A DNA stretch of 30,798 nt, from IMG/VR virus record IMGVR_UViG_3300030329_003102, positions 1 through 30,798 of that record; one strand, written 5' to 3'. The position numbers and the translations under genes are program-made. The notes beneath the pieces were generated by a model. That model made no database searches. It saw only the letters and a program-made list of their open reading frames with translations, and was not told the origin of the DNA. Position 1 is the stretch's first letter. Every line of letters begins with the position of its first letter. The DNA is from a virus. Positions 1-8,491 of the stretch are shown here, in pieces.

Positions 1-103
1 AAAGTATCAGTAGTTATATCTTCTGAGGTTATAATATGTCCAAATATATCATCATCATATTGGTCAGCATTGTGTCCATATGCTTCTGTTTCTTCAACGA
101 TTA
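1..103. repeat. Terminal overlap, left copy
   Basis: Positions 6-103 are identical to 30701-30798, and 1-4 match 30696-30699. The only difference is at position 5 (t) versus 30700 (a). The most economical reading is an assembly overlap of a circular or circularly permuted genome of about 30,695 bp. A true short terminal repeat cannot be excluded from sequence alone. The reading frame of the large tail gene runs through it uninterrupted. Confidence 0.93.
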
Positions 104-2501
104 GCCAATTCGGATTAATAAATTCAGTTGTAAAATCCCAATCACTTGCATTTTTACCCATTCCCCATTCCATCTGATCATTTTCATATCTTAAATCATA
201 TAGAGATGAATATATCATTTTAAAATAAACCTCTAAAAAATTTCCTTCAAACATAGGTCTGAAACATTGGTATTTTAAATCTGGATCATTTTCTAGAATT
301 TGCCCCATTCCAGTTTCCATAGTATACAACCTATGCCACATATCAAATATTTTTTTCCAACCTAAATAAACTATATTTCTAAATGTTACATAATTTAAAT
401 AAACTGCACTGTCATCAGATATTTCTATAAAATTATTTTCCCAAGCAGAATGAATATCATTTTCTGTTGGGTAAACATTTACTACTCCATTATTATAATG
501 TATTTCTTTTAATGTAGCTTCAAATTGTTCATAAATCGTTTCAAAATCAGGGTATTCTCCATCAACTCCGAGCCATAATTGAATAGCATTATTTTGAGCA
601 TATAATAATTCTTCTAAACTTGAATCGTGAATTTCTTCTGTATAATAAAAACTATGCCTTCCAGTTACTGATGCAAATATTTCTTCATTTCTTACATCTG
701 GAATATGCACAGATTGTAAAAATCCAATATTATCCATTTTAAGTTTTTGTTTATAACTACTACCGCTATGCCTTAAATCTTTAGGGTAAAATTCAAACAT
801 TAACATATAGTCAAAACTATTTGCTGGCTCTAATAAAACTCGATCATCTGCTCCTGAATCTCCATAATATAAGCCCTGCACTTTTTTCCAAAATAAATTT
901 TCATCTGAAGATCCACCGCCACCAAAATATTTGCTCTGATAATCTTCAGTATTAGTATCTTCTAATAATAAAGGTGTATGTTTATATGGATCATTGTTAG
1001 GTGCATAATCATTTGTTACATCATCTGGGTCTTCTTGTAAATCTTCGCTTCGTTGTATTAATAACCAATTTAAAACATCTCTCCAAGCATTGTTTGTTTG
1101 ACTTGATCCAATATCTTCTAATCTTGGTTTTATTTTATCTTTCCAAACTGATGCAACTAAAGGTGCTATAAAAAAACCAGTTCCAGTGCTTGTGCTAGGT
1201 AAAGTGCTATTATTACTAGCATTATCTCCAGTAGTTATATTCCAATTACTTGCAACAAATGTATTTCCAATATATTGCCCATTAACATATAAATTTTTTA
1301 AAACATTAGTTGTTCCTCGTTCCATCTTTAATAAAAACCATCTACCCTCGCCAACATTATGATCACTAGAATTATAATTGATTACACCAGTATCTAAAGC
1401 ATTGACATAATCAGTTGTTGCATTTATTATTGGATCTGTATCTCTATACCATATTTTTCTATAACCAGCATTGTCATTTATTTTTTCAATATTTGTAAAA
1501 TTATGATCTAAAACTTCATTCACTTGTAAATTAGCAAGATCTAAAACTGATCCAGTTCCAGCTCCAACATTTTCAACCAACCTAACTGATAAACCTTGTA
1601 TATCCCATAAATTAATTCCGCTTTGCAATTCTTCTTGTATTTCAGGTAATAAATAATTAACATTATCACCAAACCTGTTTCCTACTGTTACTCTGGAATA
1701 TGGGTATGCTTGTAAATTTGCAGTTGTTTCAAAATGATCCCAGATTAAATAATCATTTTCATTTTTTATATATAAATAATAAATATTATTCATTGGTAAA
1801 TCTGAAGTAAACATTGATGGTAGTTTTGCAGTTTTATGAGTAGCAGTTGTTGGGTGAATATCTAACATTACATTCATTGTTCTATCATCATTAGGATCTA
1901 TATATGGTAATGTTGGTGATTTATCTACTTTCCCAAATACCATAGGCACCGTTAATTTATCATTATTTTTATATCTTCTTAAAACACGATCCTGAATATT
2001 ATCTGGTAATTTATCAATAGTGGTATGTGGTATTTGTTTATTTGCAATCTTTTGCTGAGTTGAATCTTCTCCTAAAATTGCAATGCTTTCTTCATTAGAT
2101 TCTAATCTAGTTATCACACCTGAAAAAATCATAGCACAATCATAATCAGTTAATTCAGAAGAAAAATTAATATTATTAGTTGAAGGCGATTTATAAAATA
2201 AATAAATCTTATTTAATATAATATCATTTAATTCTGCAAATTTATCTTTATAATCCACATAATTATATAAATCACATCTAAAGGTATTTATTTTTAATTT
2301 TTTTTGATCATAATCTGTATTTATTTTTACTTTAGATACTTTTTTAATTATAGGTAATGTAACTATATCATTTAATTTTAATCTATGTGTTGACAAACTA
2401 TGTAAAACATTATCTTCATTATCGGTAATTATTACAACTGGTATTAAAGTTTGTTCTGGTGAAATTACATCATTTTTAAATTGTTTAGAGAGTTCAAGCA
2501 A
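1..2501 (-). CDS. Giant tail hub/fibre protein, N-terminal 833 codons (continues at 30695)
   Basis: This frame is open from 2501 to the window edge and, across the terminal overlap, joins in frame with the ORF ending at 29024. The joined gene encodes about 1390 aa. The start is a TTG at 2501-2499: an in-frame stop lies at 2517-2519, and an AAGGAG Shine-Dalgarno sits six bases upstream of the TTG. The next in-frame Met is far inside the protein. It overlaps the tape-measure stop by 8 nt. Its place directly after the tape measure, its size and its mixed beta/aromatic-rich composition suggest the siphovirus tail hub, Tal or J-like position; this is inferred from synteny, not from a recognised N-terminal domain. 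A section near residues 165-200 with VPMVFGKVDKSP recalls hub-type tail proteins. The role would be at the tail tip: host binding or envelope penetration. Confidence 0.85.
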   Translation of the reverse strand, partial: MLELSKQFKNDVISPEQTLIPVVIITDNEDNVLHSLSTHRLKLNDIVTLPIIKKVSKVKINTDYDQKKLKINTFRCDLYNYVDYKDKFAELNDIILNKIYLFYKSPSTNNINFSSELTDYDCAMIFSGVITRLESNEESIAILGEDSTQQKIANKQIPHTTIDKLPDNIQDRVLRRYKNNDKLTVPMVFGKVDKSPTLPYIDPNDDRTMNVMLDIHPTTATHKTAKLPSMFTSDLPMNNIYYLYIKNENDYLIWDHFETTANLQAYPYSRVTVGNRFGDNVNYLLPEIQEELQSGINLWDIQGLSVRLVENVGAGTGSVLDLANLQVNEVLDHNFTNIEKINDNAGYRKIWYRDTDPIINATTDYVNALDTGVINYNSSDHNVGEGRWFLLKMERGTTNVLKNLYVNGQYIGNTFVASNWNITTGDNASNNSTLPSTSTGTGFFIAPLVASVWKDKIKPRLEDIGSSQTNNAWRDVLNWLLIQRSEDLQEDPDDVTNDYAPNNDPYKHTPLLLEDTNTEDYQSKYFGGGGSSDENLFWKKVQGLYYGDSGADDRVLLEPANSFDYMLMFEFYPKDLRHSGSSYKQKLKMDNIGFLQSVHIPDVRNEEIFASVTGRHSFYYTEEIHDSSLEELLYAQNNAIQLWLGVDGEYPDFETIYEQFEATLKEIHYNNGVVNVYPTENDIHSAWENNFIEISDDSAVYLNYVTFRNIVYLGWKKIFDMWHRLYTMETGMGQILENDPDLKYQCFRPMFEGNFLEVYFKMIYSSLYDLRYENDQMEWGMGKNASDWDFTTEFINPNWLIVEETEAYGHNADQYDDDIFGHIITSEDITTDT

Positions 2502-5043
2502 TCGTTTCTCCTTGCCTTAATGCTTCTCTTAATGAAGGAACAACATTTTCTTCAACGAATGTATCTGTTAATACATTTCCAGAAATGTTTAATGTAATCC
2601 CTTGAGTTCCTCCCTCCAAGTTTACATCTTCCAGAGGTGTAATAGTAACTCTCTCTCTACCTCCCTCACCTACTCTAATTAATTCTTCTCCATCTGTTAC
2701 CCAATCACCACCAGCTCTATATCCTCTAGGCTGAGCACTTGAAATCTGATCAACTTGTGCTTTTCCGTGAGCAACTGCAGCAGTAAAGGCTGCCGCTCCC
2801 AAAATTTGTCCCCAAGGGGCTGGGTATTCTGTGCTATAATGTTTCCATTGAGCAGTAGCAGCTCTATATGTATCAATCAAGGTTGTTGCTATTGCTATAC
2901 CTTTATAAACTTGAAATGCTTTTTTGCTAGATTCTCCCCAACTTTGAAAATCACTAGCCATTTTATCTGTAAAACCCCTTCGTCTTTTTTGTTCATTTTC
3001 TATCGCAGCAATTCTAGCATCTGCTTCAGCTTCAACTGCAGCAGTTTCATTTGCATCTATTTCTTTTCGTTGCTCTGAATAATAATCAACAATATCATTT
3101 CTAGTTATATTAGCTTCTTCAAATAAAGTAGAATTTTCATCAAAAGCAGTCAACATCTCTTGCTCTGCTTCATCATTTCGTGATCTTGCAGTTGCACTAA
3201 ATGATTCAAATTGTTCTAATAATTTTTGATGTTTTTTGGTATCTCTTTCTAAAATTTTAGCATCAAATCCATCTATAATTGCTAAATGATTTGCATTGGA
3301 ATCTTCAAGCATTTCTTTATTTTCTTCATACCAACTCAAATATGCATCTTTTTGTGCTTCTAAACTTTTATTAACTAAATCCCCAGCAGCATCTCCATAT
3401 TTGTTTGTATATTTTTGAAATAATTCCGTTGCTTTTTCTATATCTTCTTCTGTGAATTTACTTAACGGATCTGGTGGATCTGTTTTATCTGGATCGTCTA
3501 AATCTTCCAATCCCCATAATAGCATAAATTCATCTAAATTCCTTTGAGCTTGTTCTAGGTCAAAAGTCATTGTTGGCAACATAACATTTTCTTGCATACT
3601 ATATTCCCGAAGGTGTTGGGTAAAATCCCATAATAGTGCCGCCAATTCTCTTTCATATGTTGCTCCATTATCTCGTAAATCATCTAAACCAAAAGGATTT
3701 AGTGGATCCCATTTAGGTCGTGGTTGGTGATACAATAATTCGCCAGCCATTTCTTTTAATTCTTGATTAAAAGCTTTTACATCTCTATTAAATAACTTAA
3801 CCCAACTTTCATCATCTTCATAATAAGGTTTTGAAAATTCATCTAGCATTGCAATAGCAGCTTCCATTGTACTCACATCAGGGTCTGCAATATCAATATC
3901 AACATCTATTTGTGGGTATTTATTTAATTTTTCAAAATCTGCAATAATATGAGTAGCATCTCTTGCTGAATCTCTCATAGTTTTAGCAATTTCTTCTGCA
4001 TTATGTTTTATAATTTCTTGCCAAATTTGATTTTTTATTGCTTTGTTAGCAGAATCATTATAGTCATCTAAATTATCTTTTAAATCTTGTAATGCAAAAC
4101 TTTCTTTGTCTAAACCATCAACAACTTCAGGTGCAATTTTTCTTAATTCATCATAATAAAAATTTCTTCTAAATTGATCTTGATTATATTTAATCAATGC
4201 TTTTCCAAGCATATTAACCTGAATTTGTTCTGCCTTCATTTCATCACTTGTTTCGTGAATATTTGAAGCAAATACTCCAAAATTTTCTGCTATTCCTTCA
4301 ACAAAAGTAGCAAATCCTTTGACATATGGTAATAATTGCTCACCTATTTTTTCAGCCATATCACCTAATGTATTTGTCATCTGATCTAAACTGCCTTGTA
4401 ATGTTTCACTTCCAACTGCAGTAGCCATTCCACCAAACTGAGTTTCTAATTCATCTAAAATAACTTTTTGTGCAGAAGCAGTATCGCCCAGATCCATAAA
4501 ATCCTGAATTAATTCTTTTTGATCATTTGATAATTGCACGCCTACTCTAGACAATGCTGATATGCCTTGAATTGGGTCATTTAATGCTTTTCCTAATTGA
4601 ATGGTTTGTTCCTTTAAACCAGTTCCCATAGCTTCACTCATATTAAGCACAGTTTCAATAGCATCAGGAAAAACATCAGATCCAATTTTAGTAAATGTTA
4701 GCATCAAAGATTGAGCACCTAATATTGCTTCATCTCCAAATCTAGTAGTTCTTTGTAAGGCACTAGCCATTCCTTTTAATTCTGAAGCAGTTAATCCAAC
4801 TGCATTTTTAGTAGATTTCAATGCAGTTTCTAATTTCCGTTCAGCCATTTCTTGAGCAGCAAAGGCTTTAACTGATGCTTTTAATCCATCAAGCAACATT
4901 CTTGCACCATAAATTGCTCCAGCTACTCCAGCAGCAGCTTTAGCCATTGATTTTAATGATCCACTCGTTCCTTTAATTTTTCTCTGAGCTTTATTCCAAC
5001 CACGAGCTTCAGCTTCTATAATATGTTTATTTTTTGTTGCCAT
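2494..5043 (-). CDS. Tail tape measure protein
   Basis: 849 aa. It sets tail length and is ejected with DNA during infection. The N-terminal 60 residues are Lys/Arg/Ala-rich (residues 1-35) followed by an Ala/Gly-rich hydrophobic stretch (about 34-50). Residues 80-230 carry the TMP core seen in many siphophages, including a SALSRVGVQLSNDQK-type segment. Long charged coiled-coil-like helices follow (about 560-690), then a hydrophobic Ala-rich segment (about 700-755) and a Gly-rich tail. At about 1.5 angstroms per residue the length predicts a tail near 125 nm. The position right after the frameshifted chaperone pair is diagnostic. The start overlaps the upstream stop by 17 nt. Confidence 0.93.
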   Translation of the reverse strand: MATKNKHIIEAEARGWNKAQRKIKGTSGSLKSMAKAAAGVAGAIYGARMLLDGLKASVKAFAAQEMAERKLETALKSTKNAVGLTASELKGMASALQRTTRFGDEAILGAQSLMLTFTKIGSDVFPDAIETVLNMSEAMGTGLKEQTIQLGKALNDPIQGISALSRVGVQLSNDQKELIQDFMDLGDTASAQKVILDELETQFGGMATAVGSETLQGSLDQMTNTLGDMAEKIGEQLLPYVKGFATFVEGIAENFGVFASNIHETSDEMKAEQIQVNMLGKALIKYNQDQFRRNFYYDELRKIAPEVVDGLDKESFALQDLKDNLDDYNDSANKAIKNQIWQEIIKHNAEEIAKTMRDSARDATHIIADFEKLNKYPQIDVDIDIADPDVSTMEAAIAMLDEFSKPYYEDDESWVKLFNRDVKAFNQELKEMAGELLYHQPRPKWDPLNPFGLDDLRDNGATYERELAALLWDFTQHLREYSMQENVMLPTMTFDLEQAQRNLDEFMLLWGLEDLDDPDKTDPPDPLSKFTEEDIEKATELFQKYTNKYGDAAGDLVNKSLEAQKDAYLSWYEENKEMLEDSNANHLAIIDGFDAKILERDTKKHQKLLEQFESFSATARSRNDEAEQEMLTAFDENSTLFEEANITRNDIVDYYSEQRKEIDANETAAVEAEADARIAAIENEQKRRRGFTDKMASDFQSWGESSKKAFQVYKGIAIATTLIDTYRAATAQWKHYSTEYPAPWGQILGAAAFTAAVAHGKAQVDQISSAQPRGYRAGGDWVTDGEELIRVGEGGRERVTITPLEDVNLEGGTQGITLNISGNVLTDTFVEENVVPSLREALRQGETIA

Positions 5044-5461
5044 TTTTTTCTTTTATTTTATTTTTAGAATGTTGCAGTGTTATAAGTTCAATATTTAAAA
5101 ATTCATCAATTAGATTTATTGGTGTTTCTTTAATAGTAGGATAAGGCGGACAATTGAATGCTTTGCAAAAATTATATTCTTTAATTCTTTGTTGTATATT
5201 TTTATCGAGTAATTCATATGTGTTGCTAAACATAAAATGCTCTATATACAATGTTTCAGCTACATCAACTATTCCTTTATCCTCCAATTCTTTAGCACAT
5301 AATAATAATTCATCATAAACATCATTAATATTATTAAATGTTTTAGTAGTATTGGTTACTGGGCATAATGCTTGATAAGGATATTTAAAATTATTGTCTC
5401 CACCATTTTGTAAACCCTTTAGTGAAACAACTACATTTATATCAAATATTATTTTTTCTAT
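5027..5461 (-). CDS. Tail assembly chaperone, frameshift extension (gpT-like)
   Basis: This is the -1 frame continuation of the gene starting at 5712. It is open from the A9 slippery run to the stop at 5027, adding 144 residues. The frameshifted fusion would be 228 aa, the equivalent of lambda gpGT. A late TTG at 5287 could in principle start an 86-aa protein, but there is no ribosome binding site before it and the open frame extends fully back to the slippery run, so translation by frameshifting is favoured. The product contains a conserved-looking Cys region (FCKAFNCPPYP) and a Lys/Asn-rich C-terminus. It probably helps the tail tube assemble on the tape measure and is absent from the virion. 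Confidence 0.82.
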   Translation of the reverse strand: MEKIIFDINVVVSLKGLQNGGDNNFKYPYQALCPVTNTTKTFNNINDVYDELLLCAKELEDKGIVDVAETLYIEHFMFSNTYELLDKNIQQRIKEYNFCKAFNCPPYPTIKETPINLIDEFLNIELITLQHSKNKIKEKNGNKK

Positions 5462-5469
5462 TTTTTTTT
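5458..5469 (-). other. Slippery site for programmed -1 frameshift
   Basis: On the minus strand nine consecutive A residues (5469-5461) directly precede the in-frame TAG stop (5460-5458) of the short chaperone. Re-reading one A moves ribosomes into a frame that stays open for 144 more codons. Poly-A slippage just before the tape measure is the classic G/GT arrangement of long-tailed phages. I did not establish a downstream pseudoknot. Confidence 0.82.
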
Positions 5470-5712
5470 ATTGATACTACTAATAACAACACCAGCCATA
5501 GCAAATATTTGTTCATTATTATATTCATTTATTTGCTCTCTGGTGTAATCAGTTCCAATTTCCAGAACTTTCAAAAACCAAGAAAAATTTTTATCTGCTT
5601 TCTGATCAAAGATCATATTGTTTATTTCTTCTCTTTCATCTAGAGTGCAATCCTTTACTTTCATTGTAAAGGTTTTAAATTTTCCATTTTCGTCAATTAC
5701 TTTTTTTTCCAT
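5458..5712 (-). CDS. Tail assembly chaperone, short form (gpG-like)
   Basis: 84 aa. Acidic and mostly helical after a short beta N-terminus (MEKKVIDENGKFKTFTM). It sits between the tail tube gene and the tape measure, the invariant place of gpG-like chaperones. It ends in Asn-Lys-Lys-Lys encoded by the A9 slippery run followed by TAG, so most ribosomes would make this short form and a fraction would shift to the long form. The start is ATG at 5712, preceded by an AGAGGATAAGGGA region. Identification rests on position, size and the frameshift rather than on residue motifs. Confidence 0.8.
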   Translation of the reverse strand: MEKKVIDENGKFKTFTMKVKDCTLDEREEINNMIFDQKADKNFSWFLKVLEIGTDYTREQINEYNNEQIFAMAGVVISSINKKK

Positions 5713-5743
5713 TCCCTTATCCTCTTTTTAGTTTAAGTTATTT

Positions 5744-6838
5744 TTACCAATCTGCGATTGCTTCAGAACTATATATTTCGCTTTTAAATGCTTCATCACC
5801 ACTACTTGTTCCAGCATCAACACCTTCAAATGCTAATGTATGAAATATTCCATTCTCTGAAATATCTTGAGCTGGATCTCCAGTATATTGACAATTAACT
5901 GTAAATTTAGCTTCGCCAGCAGCATTAATTCCAGATCCAAACTCTAAAATTAATTTCAATGTATCACCATCTAAAAAATCTTGAATAACATTTGTTCCAG
6001 CAGTATAATCAAAATTTTCGTCCATTTTAATTGTTATACTACCAGTTACTGCATATTCTGGTAATGCATAACATTCTGCATCTCCATTAGTATTCCAGCC
6101 AACTCTATTAACACCATTTGCAATATCTATATTAAATGATTTTAAAACTAGATCTTGTGCAGCATTTCCCTCAACTGTTAATGTCTTTGTAGCCATATTG
6201 CCCATATTCAAAAAGGTAGTATTTTCTACACTTGTCCAATTAGCGTGAGTAAAATCTGTTTCTAAAGATGTTGCTCCAGCAAGTGGGTTGCTAAATCCAG
6301 AAAAATAATTTCCACTACAATTAACATAACCACCATTAGTTCCATAGTCACCGCTTATGCTTAAATCTGAAACTATACCACCAGCAATTCTAGTTCCACC
6401 TGATGATTGTGGACTATATGCAATATTTAAAGTATGAGGTAATCCAGAACTAACTGATCCACCTACTTGTGCTACCTCTGATCCTTGCCCACCTACTTGC
6501 GATGTATGAACACTACTGCCTTCTGAATGTTCTTGTGTAACACAAGTAATATGCTGAGCCAATAATGTTGGTGTAGCAACAAAATCAAAAGGCATTGTAA
6601 CTGTTCCACCTCTTGCATTTATTATTGTATCATTTTTATGCCTTACTAATCCTCTGCCTGATAGTAATCTTGATTCTCTTGAAATATTAAATGTGGGTTT
6701 AGTTACTTGCAACATTGGTAATTGTCTATAAGCTTGTCCGTCCGTTCCATCATTATCTCCACCTTGTCCGAAGTTTGCTTCTGAATGTATTCCACATCTA
6801 ACATCACTAATAGGTCTAACAACTGTATCTATTGACAT
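5744..6838 (-). CDS. Major tail tube protein
   Basis: 364 aa, beta-rich, Gly/Ser/Thr-rich and nearly free of long helices, as expected for a tail tube subunit. It lies between the neck/terminator genes and the tail assembly chaperones. The N-terminal 60 residues (ISRESRLLSGRGLVRHKND) resemble the tube domain that precedes a central Gly/Ser-rich insertion (about 105-170). The C-terminal third looks like a second beta domain (ITIKMDENFDY onwards) that may decorate the tube. An AAGGAG site precedes ATG 6838 by 9 nt. The assignment is by composition and synteny. Confidence 0.8.
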   Translation of the reverse strand: MSIDTVVRPISDVRCGIHSEANFGQGGDNDGTDGQAYRQLPMLQVTKPTFNISRESRLLSGRGLVRHKNDTIINARGGTVTMPFDFVATPTLLAQHITCVTQEHSEGSSVHTSQVGGQGSEVAQVGGSVSSGLPHTLNIAYSPQSSGGTRIAGGIVSDLSISGDYGTNGGYVNCSGNYFSGFSNPLAGATSLETDFTHANWTSVENTTFLNMGNMATKTLTVEGNAAQDLVLKSFNIDIANGVNRVGWNTNGDAECYALPEYAVTGSITIKMDENFDYTAGTNVIQDFLDGDTLKLILEFGSGINAAGEAKFTVNCQYTGDPAQDISENGIFHTLAFEGVDAGTSSGDEAFKSEIYSSEAIADW

Positions 6839-6841
6839 TTT

Positions 6842-7039
6842 TTATTTCTCCTTCGCTTTTTTATTAGTTTTGTTATTGTCTGTTATTTTTACCAAACCCA
6901 TAGCAGACATTCGTTCTGCTATTTCTCTTGGTAGTGCTAATTCTATTCCTTCTCTTAACTGATCAAACTCTTTGCTCGTGCAAGGAACATTATTAACATT
7001 TAAAACTCTTAATTTATCCACTAATCCCTTTACTCTCAT
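6842..7039 (-). CDS. Small unknown protein between tail terminator and tail tube
   Basis: 65 aa, basic at the C-terminus (NKKAKEK). Strong AGGAG before ATG 7039. The only recognisable features are a helical central part (FDQLREGIELALPREIAERMSAMG) and a Lys-rich end. It may be a small neck or tail completion factor given its neighbours, but I do not recognise a family. It ends 3 nt before the tail tube start, so the two are co-translated. Confidence 0.7.
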   Translation of the reverse strand: MRVKGLVDKLRVLNVNNVPCTSKEFDQLREGIELALPREIAERMSAMGLVKITDNNKTNKKAKEK

Positions 7040-7057
7040 TTATATCTCCTGATTTTT

Positions 7058-7495
7058 TTAACTTATATTTCCAAAATGTGTTCCTGATAAACTCCATTGA
7101 GCCAAATAATAATCTGCTAATTCTTCTTCTGTTTCTTGATCTAATAAACATTCATCAAGTGTCATATTAATTAACTCACTATCATCTGCTAAAGTCAATG
7201 TTAAATTATCGTGAACTAATGCTTCTAATATAGAAACCTGATTTAAAACATAATTTTGAAATTGATTATTATTTCGTTTTAAAAAATAATATTCTATTTG
7301 AATATTATATTCCCTGATCTCCATATGTGATGCTACATCAACTAAAGTAGATCCAGTTGGTATAACTTTTATAAACTGATTGCTTTTAGTTTTTATAGAA
7401 TTGTGATCATATACTGGGCATTTCATTTCTGATCTAATTTTGCCCATCAATGCAATTAATATATTTTTCCAAGTATTTTTATAAGTTACAGCCAT
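7058..7495 (-). CDS. Tail terminator/completion-like protein
   Basis: 145 aa alpha/beta protein. The pattern is an N-terminal helix (YKNTWKNILIALMGKIRS), a central hydrophobic strand region (IREYNIQIEYYFLKR) and a C-terminal acidic segment. This size, fold pattern and position just upstream of the tube gene fit tail terminators such as SPP1 gp17 or lambda gpU. Its ATG overlaps the stop of the connector gene upstream (TAATG), implying coupled translation. The family call is inference from synteny; no invariant motif is available for this group. Confidence 0.55.
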   Translation of the reverse strand: MAVTYKNTWKNILIALMGKIRSEMKCPVYDHNSIKTKSNQFIKVIPTGSTLVDVASHMEIREYNIQIEYYFLKRNNNQFQNYVLNQVSILEALVHDNLTLTLADDSELINMTLDECLLDQETEEELADYYLAQWSLSGTHFGNIS

Positions 7496-8481
7496 TATCT
7501 TCTAGTTAATTCTATTGTTTTGCTGGATTTATTGGTTTGCTTTCTTTGATTTCCAAAAACTTCAATTTCCCAAATATCGCCATCTGTTGCACTTGCTCCT
7601 TGAAATCTTCCATATAAGCCATTAAATATTTCTTGCAACCCTCCAGTTATTTTTCTTGTATTGCTTGTTACTCCAAATAATTTATCATTTCCGTATGAAT
7701 GAACTTTAAATGTTCCCACTCCGTAAGCACCTGAATCTTCTATTTCTATTTTAAGTAAATCATATAGTTCACCTTGATATTCTCCACCAAGTTCTACAAT
7801 ATCCATTGTTCCACTTGTATTTCTATATCTAATAGATCCTTTTTTATCATTCGCATCTGTTTCAAAAGATAATTTATAAATCCCATCATTTAATTTATCT
7901 ATAATTCCAGTTCTTTCTGAATTTGTTACTAATGCAAAATAATAATCAGCTTCTTCTGATGATCCTTCTTTAGATCTAATTATATTTGATGCTCCCAGCC
8001 AACAAGTTGCTTTTTTTATTATTGGATCGTGTTCTTCAGCTACACTAACTGCAGCAGTATTTGTATCTATTAATTTTGTTTGTTGTAAAGGTGTAGAAAA
8101 TCTAGCATCTAAATAATTATGCAACTCCATAGAAGCATCAACCAAAACTTGTTCCAAATATGAGGTATAATCTTGCCCAATTTCAAAAACTTGTTCATTA
8201 ATTGTAGTAGATGAATAATTGCTATTGTAATATTCAACCTGATTCGTAGCACTTGCATAAAACCACTCTCCATTGCTATCTACTGCTCCTGAAGATCCTT
8301 GAGCAGCAGCTAATTCTTCACCATTAACAAATAAAGTGTCTGCATAGCCACTATCTCTAAATAAATGCAAATTCCCTGATGTTAAACTAGGAAATATTTG
8401 CACCTTTGAATCAAAATCATTAACTCTGTTAAAATATTTGTGAAAATCTGAAACACTAGCGTATTTAAAATCTGAAGCCAT
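7495..8481 (-). CDS. Head-tail connector (adaptor)-like protein with inserted domain
   Basis: 328 aa. Residues 1-20 (YASVSDFHKYFNRVN) and about 105-180 (LEQVLVDASMELHNYLDARFSTPLQ, then DPIIKKATCWLGASNII) follow the gp36/DUF1320-type adaptor pattern, in which helices form the ring below the portal. Between them a beta-rich insertion of about 80 residues interrupts the usual compact protein, and a beta C-terminal domain of about 120 residues is added. It sits directly upstream of the tail terminator-like gene, as expected for an adaptor. It is twice the length of common adaptors, so the extra domains may be exposed at the neck. Confidence 0.6.
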   Translation of the reverse strand: MASDFKYASVSDFHKYFNRVNDFDSKVQIFPSLTSGNLHLFRDSGYADTLFVNGEELAAAQGSSGAVDSNGEWFYASATNQVEYYNSNYSSTTINEQVFEIGQDYTSYLEQVLVDASMELHNYLDARFSTPLQQTKLIDTNTAAVSVAEEHDPIIKKATCWLGASNIIRSKEGSSEEADYYFALVTNSERTGIIDKLNDGIYKLSFETDANDKKGSIRYRNTSGTMDIVELGGEYQGELYDLLKIEIEDSGAYGVGTFKVHSYGNDKLFGVTSNTRKITGGLQEIFNGLYGRFQGASATDGDIWEIEVFGNQRKQTNKSSKTIELTRR

Positions 8482-8491
8482 TATTTATCCT

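Noticed and set aside
2755-3078. Plus-strand open frames here and at 5422, 9555, 13010, 15635, 18051, 20570, 21146, 21550, 22150, 23843, 26901 and 30192
   Set aside because: Each lies antisense to a well-supported minus-strand gene, has a low-complexity or Phe/Leu/Ile-rich product, and lacks a ribosome binding site.
5027-5287. Independent 86-aa gene from TTG 5287
   Set aside because: No Shine-Dalgarno, and the open frame extends exactly to the A9 slippery run, so a frameshift product fits better.
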